41,900 nucleotides of DNA from Faecimorpha stercoravium (GTDB taxonomy: Bacteria; Bacillota; Clostridia; Lachnospirales; Bianqueaceae), in the NCBI GenBank assembly GCA_018712555.1, contig DVGT01000015.1:1-41900 (forward strand), given 5' to 3'. Of the stretch, positions 16,667 to 25,730 are shown one piece after another. The position numbers and the translations under genes are program-made. The first letter of the stretch is position 1. Each line of letters opens with the position of its first letter. Under the pieces are notes generated by a model. The model was given only the letters and a program-made list of their open reading frames with translations. It was not told where the DNA came from and made no database searches.

Positions 16667-17242
16667 TCAATCTAAATTTTCCAATAAGAAGCGCCCTATC
16701 TCGCGCGTAAGCCGGGCAATGGGCAGTCCCATTACGTTATAATAGTCGCCTTGTATGCCGCGAATCAGAAGCGCCCCTTTGCCCTGAATCCCATATCCGC
16801 CCGCCTTATCAAAAGGTTCTCCCGTTGCGATATAAGAAGCAATCTCTTCCTTATATAGCGGATAGAACTCCACCCATGTTTCTTCCTGGAAAATATGTTC
16901 TCTGCCTTCCAGGCAAAGGCAACATCCCGTGATGACTTGATGCACTCGACCGGACAGTTCTTCTAACATGGATTGCGCCTGTTCCGCATCTTTGGGCTTT
17001 CCCAGCATCTGACCATCAATGAAGACGCCTGTGTCGCACCCAATCACCAAAGCGTCCGGATGCTGATCGGCCAAAAATCGCGCTTTCTGAGCCGCCAGAT
17101 AGGCGGGGCCCTGCGTCAACTCCAATCCTTCCGGCAGATTTTCTTCGATATCCGCAGGCAATATGTCAAACTCGTCCAATGCGAGCGCTAAAAGCTCCCG
17201 TCTCCTGGGAGACGCTGATGCCAAAATCACTCGAATACTCAT
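16667..17242 (-). CDS. maf: Maf-family nucleoside triphosphate pyrophosphatase
   Basis: A 191-residue protein with the family N-terminus ILASASPRRRELL, the catalytic Asp motif GCDTGVFIDG and GKPKDAEQA. Maf proteins hydrolyse dTTP/UTP or modified nucleotides to monophosphates; the subfamily is not resolved here. ATG 17242 overlaps the nfo stop (ATGA) and has GGAGGGAG upstream. Last gene of the operon, followed by a strong terminator. Confidence 0.93.
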   Translation of the reverse strand: MSIRVILASASPRRRELLALALDEFDILPADIEENLPEGLELTQGPAYLAAQKARFLADQHPDALVIGCDTGVFIDGQMLGKPKDAEQAQSMLEELSGRVHQVITGCCLCLEGREHIFQEETWVEFYPLYKEEIASYIATGEPFDKAGGYGIQGKGALLIRGIQGDYYNVMGLPIARLTREIGRFLLENLD

Positions 17243-18135
17243 AATTCTCCCTCCACGATTTTCTGTTTCAGGGCCGGATCGAATACACCGCTTCTCAGCA
17301 TGGCAATCTCATACTTATAAGGCGGGAATGTCTTTTTTGCCGCCCCGGGCACATAAGGTGTCTCTAAGATCTTGGGAACAGTGCTGAGTTCGGAACAGAC
17401 GGCGATACGATAGAGTGTGTCAAACCCTATTGCGCCAAAGCCGATATTCTCATGCCGGTCTTTTGCGGCCCCCCTCAGATTCTTGCTATCATTCAGATGG
17501 ACAACTGCCACGCGATCAAGGCCAATCACCTGATCGAGTTTTTGAAGAACGCCCTCCCAGTCCTGACACAAATCATAGCCCGCATCATGCATATGACAGG
17601 TGTCGATGCAGACTCGCAGCCGTTCATTGTGTTTGACCCCGTCAAAGATTCTAGCCAGCTCCTCAAAACTCCTTCCCAACTCACTTCCCTTACCAGCCAT
17701 GGTTTCCAGAGCTAGTGGAATGGTCGTGGTTTCATCCAGCACCTGATTCAAACCTTGAATGACACGCTCAATCCCACGATCTACTCCTTCTCCTACATGC
17801 GCTCCCGGATGAACCACCAGCACTTCCCCGCCCATGGCCTCGCTCCTCTCCAGCTCTAATCGAAGGAACCGCACTGCCAGCTCAAAGATATCTTCCTTCA
17901 CGCCATTTCCCAGATTGATGATATATGGAGCATGCACAATCAGATGTTCGATTTCATGCTGATGCAGTTCATCCCAGCCTTCCTGAATCTTGAGCTCCTC
18001 TATCGGCTTTCTTTTCGTATTCTGCGGAGCGCCGGTATAGATCATCAAGGCGTCCGCTCCATATCCTGCAGCCTCTTTCGCAGATCCTAAAAACATCTCC
18101 TTGCCGCTCATTCCCACATGAGATCCAATGATCAT
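17239..18135 (-). CDS. nfo: Endonuclease IV, AP endonuclease
   Basis: A 298-residue TIM-barrel enzyme that cuts DNA at abasic sites. Family motifs with zinc ligands are visible: IGSHVGMSG at the start, VHPGAHVG, ALETMAGKGSELG, CIDTCHMHDAGYD, VHLNDSKNLRGAAKDRHENIG and ILETPY. I chose ATG 18135, seven bases after GAGAGGAG, because it gives the typical N-terminus; a GTG six codons earlier is less likely. It overlaps the sensor-kinase stop and the maf start by four bases each. Confidence 0.95.
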   Translation of the reverse strand: MIIGSHVGMSGKEMFLGSAKEAAGYGADALMIYTGAPQNTKRKPIEELKIQEGWDELHQHEIEHLIVHAPYIINLGNGVKEDIFELAVRFLRLELERSEAMGGEVLVVHPGAHVGEGVDRGIERVIQGLNQVLDETTTIPLALETMAGKGSELGRSFEELARIFDGVKHNERLRVCIDTCHMHDAGYDLCQDWEGVLQKLDQVIGLDRVAVVHLNDSKNLRGAAKDRHENIGFGAIGFDTLYRIAVCSELSTVPKILETPYVPGAAKKTFPPYKYEIAMLRSGVFDPALKQKIVEGEL

Positions 18136-19409
18136 TCCTTGACTCCTCTCCACAGAGAAAAGGTGACGGTAAACCAGGTACCCTCTCCCGCCTGACTCTG
18201 TACTGTAATCTTTCCTTTATGTTCCTGTACAATGGCCTGCACGATCGAAAGCCCTAGGCCGTATCCTCCCGCACCCGCACTTCGATCTCTGGCCTCATCC
18301 ACTCGATAAAAGCGCTCGAAGATATGCTTCATCTGATCCTGTGTCAGTGTACGTCCCGTATTGAACACGACAAATTGTAGACGCTCTCGCTGCTTGGTCA
18401 GTTCAATTCGAATCTGCCCACGCTCCTCCGAGTATTTAATCGCATTTTCTAAGAGATTTTGCACCATTCGTTTCAGTTGCGAGCTATCTCCATACATCCA
18501 CAAATCCGATTCTATTTCCTGGATCAGATTCTTGCCCGCTTCAAATATCAACGGCTCCAGGTGCAGCAATTCTTCTTCCACAATATCCGAAAAACATACT
18601 GGCTCATATGCCTTCTGCAGACTTCCATCATCCGAGCGCGCCAGATACAGCAGGCTCGTCACCAGTCCATTCATCCGTTCTCCCTCTTCCTGGATATATT
18701 CCAGCCATTTTCTTTCTTCTGCCACACTCTTTTCCGGATGGGATAGAACCAGGCTCGCATTCGCCATGATCACACTAAGTGGCGTCTTGAGTTCATGCGA
18801 GGCATCTGCCACAAAGTGCCGCTGCTGTTCCAGGACCCTGGCAATGGGACGCACGGCCCAACGCGCCAAAAGGACACTGATGCCCCAGAAAGCGATCGCG
18901 CCCACTGCTCCCACCAGAATGAGTTTCCATAATAGACTCTGCAGACGATACACATCGTTACTGCGATCCTGTAAAACGATGTATTGATTTCCCCTCTCCG
19001 TCTGCCATCGAATATATGAAAATGAGGTATCCCGGTAGTTGATCTTTCCATCGTCCTTTTCTTGCTTCATGATAAGATCTGCCAATTCTCCCACTATATG
19101 AGAATCCATATCATCAGGATGCGGCTCGCCTATATTCCAGGTTTGCTCCGGTGTTTTTCGCAACAGATATGTTGTCCACATATGCATATCTACCGGTCCT
19201 CGATTTTCCCGGTCATCCGAATCATCATCTTCTTCTGGATGCTCTTCCATCGTTTGCGCCATTTCCAGCACCTTCTTGCGATACTTCTTCGCTTCATCCT
19301 CGATATTGGCTGCGGTTGTCGTATAGATAATACATAGCAGAACCGTAAACACGATCATCAACAGCGTCATATTGATGGCTACAAACTTACGGCGCAGACT
19401 GCGAATCAT
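18132..19409 (-). CDS. Sensor histidine kinase
   Basis: A 425-residue membrane kinase: span one at about 11-33, an extracytoplasmic sensor of about 130 residues with an acidic stretch (HPEEDDDSDDRE), span two at about 160-182, then a dimerisation domain with the phospho-acceptor in HELKTPLSV and an ATP-binding domain with LLENAIKYS and GYGLGLSIVQA. It overlaps its response regulator by four bases, so the two form a pair. The ligand is unknown. A divergently encoded membrane acyltransferase hints at a cell-envelope signal. Confidence 0.95.
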   Translation of the reverse strand: MIRSLRRKFVAINMTLLMIVFTVLLCIIYTTTAANIEDEAKKYRKKVLEMAQTMEEHPEEDDDSDDRENRGPVDMHMWTTYLLRKTPEQTWNIGEPHPDDMDSHIVGELADLIMKQEKDDGKINYRDTSFSYIRWQTERGNQYIVLQDRSNDVYRLQSLLWKLILVGAVGAIAFWGISVLLARWAVRPIARVLEQQRHFVADASHELKTPLSVIMANASLVLSHPEKSVAEERKWLEYIQEEGERMNGLVTSLLYLARSDDGSLQKAYEPVCFSDIVEEELLHLEPLIFEAGKNLIQEIESDLWMYGDSSQLKRMVQNLLENAIKYSEERGQIRIELTKQRERLQFVVFNTGRTLTQDQMKHIFERFYRVDEARDRSAGAGGYGLGLSIVQAIVQEHKGKITVQSQAGEGTWFTVTFSLWRGVKE

Positions 19410-20086
19410 GGAGTCTGATCTCCTTTCAGATAATATCCGACTTTACGAATTATCGCAATTTCCACGGAGGACCCTAAATAAAAGAGCTTCTTTCGCAAAA
19501 AGGAAATATATACCTCCACATTATTGTCCTCTGCCTTCGATTCCGCTCCCCACACCTTCAAGAGAATCTCTTCCTTTGGCAGCACCATGCGAGGATTGCT
19601 CATCAATAACCGCATGATCTCAAATTCTCGAATACTCAGACGAACGGATCGTTCTTTCCGACACAGCTGGTAGGCATCTAAACGCAGAGTCAAATCTCCA
19701 TAACTCATCTCATCCAGAATGACCTCGCCGTGACGCCTAGTCATCGCACGCAAACGGGCCAGCAGTTCCTGGGGCGCAAATGGTTTCGTCAGATAATCGT
19801 CCGCTCCTGCATCCAGCCCTTCTACCCGGTCTCCTACGGTCTCTCGTGCCGTAAGCAACAGAACCGGTGTCGAAATGTGTTCCCGCCGCAACCGTCTGAC
19901 CACATCCAGCCCATTCATCTTCGGCAGCATAATATCCAGTATGATCGCATCATAGATCTGGCTCTTCGCATAATCGTACCCACTCTCTCCATCATTCACC
20001 ACATCTACAATGTATCTTTCTTCCTTTAGAATCTCTTTGAGCGCTTCCGCTAACCTTTTCTCATCCTCCACTACCAGAACACGCAT
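19406..20086 (-). CDS. OmpR-family response regulator
   Basis: A 226-residue regulator: receiver domain with the acidic pair VVEDEKR, phospho-acceptor in DAIILDIMLPKMNG and LTKPFAP, then a winged-helix DNA-binding domain (SIREFEIMRLLMSNP, VYISFLRKKL). GGAGG is upstream of the ATG. It is the first gene of an operon with the kinase, nfo and maf. OmpR-type regulators bind direct repeats of 11-base period; a candidate lies in the upstream gap. Confidence 0.95.
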   Translation of the reverse strand: MRVLVVEDEKRLAEALKEILKEERYIVDVVNDGESGYDYAKSQIYDAIILDIMLPKMNGLDVVRRLRREHISTPVLLLTARETVGDRVEGLDAGADDYLTKPFAPQELLARLRAMTRRHGEVILDEMSYGDLTLRLDAYQLCRKERSVRLSIREFEIMRLLMSNPRMVLPKEEILLKVWGAESKAEDNNVEVYISFLRKKLFYLGSSVEIAIIRKVGYYLKGDQTP

Positions 20087-20118
20087 ACAGCCACCTCCTT
20101 TTCTAACACACCTCTCCT

Positions 20119-20147
20119 ATTTTACCATCATAAAGTTGTTTTGTACA
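20119..20147 (-). promoter_or_regulatory. Promoter of the two-component operon
   Basis: Minus-strand TGTACA (20147..20142) and TAAAAT (20124..20119) are separated by 17 bases, about 35 bases before the response-regulator start. Confidence 0.5.
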
Positions 20148-20171
20148 CGTCCGATTTACCAAAATCATAAT

Positions 20172-20200
20172 CTGAAAAAAAGCTGAATTAGGAAATTCAG
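20172..20200. promoter_or_regulatory. Candidate regulator-binding site in the divergent gap
   Basis: CTGAA occurs at 20,172 and 20,183, a period of 11 bases, and the second copy is the left arm of a perfect inverted repeat CTGAATT-AGGA-AATTCAG (20,183-20,200). The site lies between the response-regulator promoter and the acyltransferase gene and could serve both. A TATACT at 20,222-20,227 downstream could be the acyltransferase -10, but I see no good -35. Confidence 0.35.
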
Positions 20201-20306
20201 ACTAATTTAAGGTTATCAGAGTATACTAAGAGCGTCATTTGGACACGAAGAACGAGAATGTATTCTTTTTCTCCGTCTCCCTACTCTTATTGGAGGTACC
20301 GCTCTT

Positions 20307-21353
20307 ATGATCAAATCCTCTTCTAAAGGATATGCTGGCATAGATTGTTTTCGAATGATTGCGGCTTTTATGGTCATTGCCATTCACACATCTCCCTTCT
20401 TGTCTTGGAATGAAACGCTGGATTTTCTCATCACCTTTGTGATATGTCGCCTGGCTGTACCCTTTTTCCTGACTTGTACCGGCTTTTTTGTGCTGGGTCC
20501 ATTTTACGAAACCAAGAAAAGCGCATCTCTATGGCGTTCCCTGCGCAAACTTCTGATTCTGTATGGTTTATCCACGATTTTATACTTGCCGGTCAATTTG
20601 TATGCTGGAAATCTTCCCACAAGTCTGGGAGAACTTCTTCGCATGCTCTTTTTTGATGGAACATTCTATCAGCTATGGTATTTACCCGCTACCATTGTCG
20701 GTCTGGTTTTTACAGGATTTCTGCTGCGCTGCTTCTCTCTTCGCACCACAGGGATTCTGGTCGGCGTACTGTATATCATCGGGCTTTTCGGTGACAGCTA
20801 TTATGGTCTTACCGCCTATATTCCAGGACTGCAGAACCTATATGATTTCTCTTTTCAGATCAGTTCCTATACTCGAAACGGGATCCTCTTCGCCCCGGCT
20901 TTTCTCTGGTTGGGCGCTTGGATCCATCAAGGACATCAAAGCAAAACTCCGGGGATTCCTTTCGTCTTGAGTCTCATGTTCCTCTTAACGGAAGGCTATC
21001 TGACCTGGCGTCTTAATCTGCAGCGGCATAATAGCTTTTATGTACTGCTTCCTCTATGTATCTTCTATCTTTTCCAACTTCTGTTGTATATCCCCGGCAA
21101 AGCTCGTCCGGCTCTTCGCTGGTTTTCCATGAATCTTTATGTGATTCATCCATTCTGTATTGCTGTTCTGCTCCTTATCTTCAATACAGTCGGGTTCGGC
21201 TATTTTCTGGAGACACATTCCTTCATCCATTATTTACTGGTATGCGCATTATCTATATTCGGCGCTTATACACTGCATTTTATCGAACTCCTCTGGCACA
21301 GGCACTTCAAATCTCCAGCCAAACGCTTCTCCCATCGCGAAAAATCCTTTTAA
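20307..21353 (+). CDS. Membrane acyltransferase (acyltransferase 3 family, VanT membrane-domain-like)
   Basis: A 348-residue protein with about ten membrane spans. The N-terminus GIDCFRMIAAFMVIAIHTSP carries the family's catalytic His in span one and resembles the membrane half of VanT serine/alanine racemases, but no racemase domain follows. Such proteins move acyl groups onto cell-surface sugars or export substrates; the substrate here is unknown. GGAGG stands upstream of the ATG (spacing about 10). It is transcribed away from the two-component operon and ends at a hairpin shared with marR. Confidence 0.85.
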   Translation: MIKSSSKGYAGIDCFRMIAAFMVIAIHTSPFLSWNETLDFLITFVICRLAVPFFLTCTGFFVLGPFYETKKSASLWRSLRKLLILYGLSTILYLPVNLYAGNLPTSLGELLRMLFFDGTFYQLWYLPATIVGLVFTGFLLRCFSLRTTGILVGVLYIIGLFGDSYYGLTAYIPGLQNLYDFSFQISSYTRNGILFAPAFLWLGAWIHQGHQSKTPGIPFVLSLMFLLTEGYLTWRLNLQRHNSFYVLLPLCIFYLFQLLLYIPGKARPALRWFSMNLYVIHPFCIAVLLLIFNTVGFGYFLETHSFIHYLLVCALSIFGAYTLHFIELLWHRHFKSPAKRFSHREKSF

Positions 21354-21355
21354 CC

Positions 21356-21404
21356 AAAGAGGGTATCTCTCAAGTCATTTCACGACTTAAGAGATACCCT
21401 CTTT
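21356..21404. terminator. Bidirectional terminator between the acyltransferase and marR
   Basis: Two 21-base arms starting AAAGAGGGTATCTCT pair with one mismatch, which is a G-U wobble in minus-strand RNA; loop ATTTCAC. It lies 3 bases after the acyltransferase stop and 13 bases beyond the marR stop, between convergent genes. Confidence 0.8.
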
Positions 21405-21416
21405 CGTGGTGCAAAA

Positions 21417-21857
21417 TTATAACGAACGCTGCATTTCATCCAGATTTACCATGATTTTGGAATAGATTCTATGCATCTCTTCCATCTCTTCTGGACTCAC
21501 ATCCTTATAGAGCCACTTTGAAAACCTCTCCTGCGTCTCCATCCCCTGCGCAATAATATCATCTGCTTTTTCCAGCGGTGTCAGTCGCAGCACACGTCTA
21601 TCCTGCGGATCCATATCCACCTGCAGATATCCTTCTTTCTGAAGAAGATCTACCGCTCGCGAGACATATGACTTCGCCAAGAAGCGCCTCTCTGACACAT
21701 CCGAAGCTTTGTTATACTCTGGATTATTATGCAGAAACAGCAATATATCCATGGCCGGCTTCGTAATGCCACACTGGCGCGCCGTCTCCTTCATCATACG
21801 ATTATACACTCGTCCGCTTTTCTGAACCGCAACCACAAGATCCATCATTCGGCGCAT
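21417..21857 (-). CDS. MarR-family transcriptional regulator
   Basis: A 146-residue winged-helix regulator with the MarR pattern: KPAMDILLFLHNNPE, the recognition helix around LAKSYVSRAVDLLQKEG and the wing DPQDRRVLRLT. GAGGAGG lies before ATG 21857. It has its own consensus promoter carrying a perfect palindrome, so autoregulation is likely. It is encoded directly downstream of an ABC exporter pair on the same strand; control of that exporter is plausible but no copy of its palindrome is seen before the exporter genes. Confidence 0.93.
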   Translation of the reverse strand: MRRMMDLVVAVQKSGRVYNRMMKETARQCGITKPAMDILLFLHNNPEYNKASDVSERRFLAKSYVSRAVDLLQKEGYLQVDMDPQDRRVLRLTPLEKADDIIAQGMETQERFSKWLYKDVSPEEMEEMHRIYSKIMVNLDEMQRSL

Positions 21858-21885
21858 TTTACATCCTCCTCGTATTTCATGCTAT

Positions 21886-21909
21886 TAATAGTTCTCCTGA
21901 GAACTATTA
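21886..21909. promoter_or_regulatory. Palindromic operator of marR
   Basis: TAATAGTTCTC and GAGAACTATTA are perfect 11-base arms around CT. The palindrome overlaps the -10 of the marR promoter and the likely transcription start. MarR dimers bind palindromes of this size, so this is the expected autorepression site. Confidence 0.75.
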
Positions 21910-21934
21910 TAGGCATCCTATGAGAAAATGTCAA
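21906..21934 (-). promoter_or_regulatory. Consensus promoter of marR
   Basis: Minus-strand TTGACA (21934..21929) and TATAAT (21911..21906) are separated by exactly 17 bases, a perfect sigma-A promoter. It starts 25 bases after the stop of the second exporter gene. Confidence 0.88.
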
Positions 21935-21958
21935 GCTTTTTTCGCGCTTACGCCGATT

Positions 21959-23788
21959 TTATCCTTCGAAGGCATTTTCCACACTCTCTTCCTGATACTG
22001 TCTTGTATACAGATTGAAATAATATCCCTTCTTGGCAAGAAGATCTTCATGGCTGCCTCGTTCCACGATCTTTCCATCCTTCACCACCAGGATCACATCC
22101 GCCTGACGAATCGTGGACAGGCGGTGCGCGATGACAAAGGACGTGCGTCCCTTCATCAGATTTTCAATCGCATCCTGAATCTTCTTCTCCGTGACGGTAT
22201 CAATGGAGGATGTGGCCTCATCCAACACGAAAATCCGTGGATCTGCCAGGATCGCTCTGGCAAAGGACAGGAGCTGCTTTTCTCCCGTGGAGAGGAGATC
22301 TCCGCCCTCGCCCACATCGCTGTCATACCCCTTATCCATCCGTGCAATCACGTCCTCCGCGGATACACTGCGCACCGCGGCCTCGATCTCTTCCATCGTC
22401 GCATCTGGCCTGCCGTAGCGAAGGTTTTCCAGTACCGTCCCCGAGAACAGATGCGGTGTCTGCAGAACATAGCCAATATGGCTGTGCAGCCAGAGCTGCG
22501 ATCTCTCCCGGGCATCTCTGCCGTCGATAAGAATCTGCCCCGACGTGGGCTCGAAGAAACGGCACACCAGATTCACCAGCGTGGATTTTCCGGCTCCTGT
22601 CTCTCCTACAATCGCCACGTTGGTTCCCTGCGGCACCTTTAAGTTGAAATGCTCCAGAATATACTCGTCGCCGTCCGGATACTTAAACGATACGTCGCGA
22701 AACTCCACATCCCCATACAAGGGTTCCCAGTTCTCCTTCTTCGGTGAAAACGCGTCTCCATACTTCTCGACCACTTCTGGAGAATCCGCCACATCCGACT
22801 CCGTCTCCATCAATCGCGTGAATCGTTCCACATTGACCTGCACCGTAATAAGGTCGGATACCACGCGGACCAACCACTGCACCGGCTCCATCATACCCAA
22901 TGCGTAGGACATGAAGATAGACAGCGTTCCCAGCTCGATGACCTGCTGCATGGTGATATATCCCCCTTGCCACAGTACCAGGGCCAGAGCCAGATACGAG
23001 GCAAAGGAAATCATCGATGTGAAGAGCGCGCGAAAATGGGCTGCACGAATCGATGTTTTCGTCATCTCTCCGCTCGTCCGGTTAAAATCCCGCTCCATCT
23101 TCTCTTCCACCACCAGAGTCTTTGTGGTCTTAGCCCCCGTAATCCCTTCATTGAAGTTGCCGGTGATCCGGGAGTTGATCTCTCGAATCTTTCGGTTCAG
23201 TCCCACCAGGCGTTTCTGAAAATACGCGGATGCCAGCGCTGTCAGCGGCACAACAACCAGTACGACCAGCGCCAGCTGTACGTTGACAGCCAGCATCACC
23301 ACGATCGCTCCCAGAAGATAGGTCACATTCCAAACACCATCCATCAGACTCCAGGACACCAGGCTTCCAATACGGTTCGTATCGCTCATCACCCTCGCAT
23401 GGATGTAGCCCACACTGTTCTGATTATAATAGGAAAAGGACAGCGTCTGCAAGTGATTGAAACTGGCTCGTTTCATGTCTCTTCCCACGTACATCTCTAC
23501 CTGACTGGCCTGATAACAGGAAACAAACGTAAATACCACCTGACACAAGAGAACCGTCACATACAATATAATAAAGACCGGCAGCCCTTCCAGCGTTCCC
23601 AGAGCAATGAAATGGTTCAGCGCATACTGCTGGAACAAAGGCAGAATGATATCCACCGTGCTGGTCAGAAGCCCCAAGATCACCATGCTGATCATGATGA
23701 ACCGATAGGGTTTCAGATAGGGCAGCAGTTTATTCAAACCGAAATAGGGCAAAGAAACATACTCCTTCTTCTCTACCGCCTTATTCAT
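21959..23788 (-). CDS. ABC exporter half-transporter, subunit with canonical catalytic Glu
   Basis: A 609-residue fusion of a six-span membrane domain and an ATPase domain. Walker A is GETGAGKST (395-403), Walker B is IFVLDEA with Glu524, but the signature is STGEK-type (LLSTGEKQ) instead of LSGGQ. The partner gene directly upstream has the opposite pattern. Such complementary pairs form heterodimeric multidrug or lipid exporters of the BmrCD/TM287-288 kind. Its start overlaps the partner's stop by eight bases, indicating coupled synthesis. The substrate is not evident. Confidence 0.93.
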   Translation of the reverse strand: MNKAVEKKEYVSLPYFGLNKLLPYLKPYRFIMISMVILGLLTSTVDIILPLFQQYALNHFIALGTLEGLPVFIILYVTVLLCQVVFTFVSCYQASQVEMYVGRDMKRASFNHLQTLSFSYYNQNSVGYIHARVMSDTNRIGSLVSWSLMDGVWNVTYLLGAIVVMLAVNVQLALVVLVVVPLTALASAYFQKRLVGLNRKIREINSRITGNFNEGITGAKTTKTLVVEEKMERDFNRTSGEMTKTSIRAAHFRALFTSMISFASYLALALVLWQGGYITMQQVIELGTLSIFMSYALGMMEPVQWLVRVVSDLITVQVNVERFTRLMETESDVADSPEVVEKYGDAFSPKKENWEPLYGDVEFRDVSFKYPDGDEYILEHFNLKVPQGTNVAIVGETGAGKSTLVNLVCRFFEPTSGQILIDGRDARERSQLWLHSHIGYVLQTPHLFSGTVLENLRYGRPDATMEEIEAAVRSVSAEDVIARMDKGYDSDVGEGGDLLSTGEKQLLSFARAILADPRIFVLDEATSSIDTVTEKKIQDAIENLMKGRTSFVIAHRLSTIRQADVILVVKDGKIVERGSHEDLLAKKGYYFNLYTRQYQEESVENAFEG

Positions 23789-25634
23789 TCTGATTCACCT
23801 CCTCCGACAATACCAGAGGCGTTTCCTCCGGCATTGTCATCTGCATGTCATAGATGTGCCTGTAAATTCCATGATTCTGCATCAGTTCCTCGTGCGATCC
23901 CATCTCCACCACACGACCCTTATCCAGTACCAGAATGCACTCTGCCTGCATCAGCGTCGTGATTCTGTGCGAAATCAGGATCACTGTGGAATCTCCCAGG
24001 TTCTTTCGGAGTGCCTGACGGATCTTCGCATCCGTCTCTGCGTCCACGGCCGACAGGGAATCATCAAACACCATGATCGGCGTCTTCTGTGTCAGCATCC
24101 GCGCGATGGCAGTTCGCTGCTTCTGTCCACCCGATAAGGTGACGCCCCTCTCTCCCACCATCGTGTCATATCCATTCGCAAACTCCGTGATCGCATCATC
24201 CACACAGGCAATTTTCGCCGCCTGCCGAATCTCTTCCATGGGCATCTCACGCTGCGTAATGCTGATATTCTCCGCGATGGTTCGCGAGAACAGAAACGGC
24301 TCCTGCAGAACCATTCCGATATTCTTACGGATCCACGAGGCCTTGATATCCGCGATGTCCACACCGCCCACTGTGATCTTTCCCTGATCCTTGGGCAGCT
24401 CATACAGCCGATTCAACAGATGCATCAGCGTGGATTTTCCAGAACCCGTGCCTCCCAGAATCCCGAAAGTGGTCCCCTGGGGAATCCGGAAACTCACGTC
24501 CTGCACCACCGGGATCTTGGCGTCGTATCCGAAGGACACGTGAGAAAACTCGATATCGCCGCGCATATCCGGCTCCAGCGCGCCCGGCGCATCCTGTTCT
24601 TCCGGACTATTCATGATATACATGATACGGTCGATCGAAACATTGGCCTTACTCATCTCTGAGATCACCCGGCCCAGCTGTCTGACCGGCCAGGTCAGCA
24701 TGGAGTTATAGGACATGAAGGCGATAAATTCTCCTGCGGTCAATTCCCCATTGACACAGGAAACGGATCCCATGACCAGCACCAGCATCACCTGCAGACC
24801 GGAAATCAGATCCCCGGATCCCCAGAAGAATGCCATCAGTTTACACAGCTTGACCCACAGGCTGGTGTAATGCTGATTCTGCTTCTCAAACCGCTCCCGC
24901 TCATAATTCTCCCTTCCGAAGGCCCGTACCACGCGGACACCTGTCAGGTTTTCCTGCGCGATCGTGGACAGAATGCCCTCATTCTCATCGCATTCCTGGA
25001 AATGCGATCCGATTTTAGCATGGAAATACGCGGAATATCCCAGGATCACCGGAATACAGGCTGTGGCGATCAGCGCTAGTTTCACATTCATGGAATACAT
25101 GAAAAACAGAGACAGACTGACCAGAATGACGATCCGCACAATGGATGTCAGCTGTTCTGCCACGAAAATCTTCACTCGCTCCACATCCGATGTACAGCGT
25201 TGAATGATATCCCCCGTCTGATGCTTCATATGCCAGGCAAAGGGAAGGCGCTGAATGTGTGCGAACAGACGGTTACGCATCGTCTGCATCAGCGTCTCCG
25301 CCCCCTTATTGTTGTAAAGATTAAACAAATACTTGCAAACCGCAGCAACGAGCGCCAATACAACGATCAGAATCGCAATCACATGCAGATGCGATCTCAA
25401 GTAGGATACTCCGCCCATGGACAGGAGCATCTGCGTCATGAAGCCCGGCAGATCCGGTTCTGCACTGCCGATCACGGAATCCACCGTGAACCGAATCAGC
25501 TGCGGTACCAGCATTTCCAGCAGTGTGACACCAAAGGCACTCAGAATGCTGATGACAAAAAAATGCACACTGCCTTGCAGAAAATATAAAATCATAGTGG
25601 CCTTATTGAATCGGCCCTTTTGTTGTGTCCCCAT
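23781..25634 (-). CDS. ABC exporter half-transporter, subunit with degenerate ATP site
   Basis: A 617-residue half-transporter: membrane domain up to about residue 330, then ATPase with Walker A GGTGSGKST (394-402), a canonical signature LSGGQKQR (500-507) and Walker B IMVFDDS, where Asp525 replaces the catalytic Glu. It therefore supplies the good signature but not the catalytic base, complementing the neighbouring subunit. AGGAGG precedes ATG 25634. No clear promoter or marR-type palindrome is seen in the about 45 bases between the rhaA terminator and this gene. Confidence 0.93.
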   Translation of the reverse strand: MGTQQKGRFNKATMILYFLQGSVHFFVISILSAFGVTLLEMLVPQLIRFTVDSVIGSAEPDLPGFMTQMLLSMGGVSYLRSHLHVIAILIVVLALVAAVCKYLFNLYNNKGAETLMQTMRNRLFAHIQRLPFAWHMKHQTGDIIQRCTSDVERVKIFVAEQLTSIVRIVILVSLSLFFMYSMNVKLALIATACIPVILGYSAYFHAKIGSHFQECDENEGILSTIAQENLTGVRVVRAFGRENYERERFEKQNQHYTSLWVKLCKLMAFFWGSGDLISGLQVMLVLVMGSVSCVNGELTAGEFIAFMSYNSMLTWPVRQLGRVISEMSKANVSIDRIMYIMNSPEEQDAPGALEPDMRGDIEFSHVSFGYDAKIPVVQDVSFRIPQGTTFGILGGTGSGKSTLMHLLNRLYELPKDQGKITVGGVDIADIKASWIRKNIGMVLQEPFLFSRTIAENISITQREMPMEEIRQAAKIACVDDAITEFANGYDTMVGERGVTLSGGQKQRTAIARMLTQKTPIMVFDDSLSAVDAETDAKIRQALRKNLGDSTVILISHRITTLMQAECILVLDKGRVVEMGSHEELMQNHGIYRHIYDMQMTMPEETPLVLSEEVNQNE

Positions 25635-25678
25635 AGTTCCTCCTATATATCTTTCTTACGATTACGCATATTGGCGTG

Positions 25679-25707
25679 AAAAAATAGGGTACGTCCAAGA
25701 CGCACCC
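25679..25707 (-). terminator. Terminator after rhaA
   Basis: Minus-strand arms GGGTGCGTC and GACGTACCC pair along nine bases (one G-U) with a three-base loop and are followed by TATTTTTT. It separates rhaA from the ABC exporter genes. Confidence 0.75.
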
Positions 25708-25730
25708 CACTTTTATATCGAAACCTTTTT

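Noticed and set aside
20307..21353. Complete VanT serine/alanine racemase and thus a vancomycin-resistance locus
   Set aside because: Only the membrane acyltransferase-like half is present; no racemase domain, ligase or VanXY gene is nearby.
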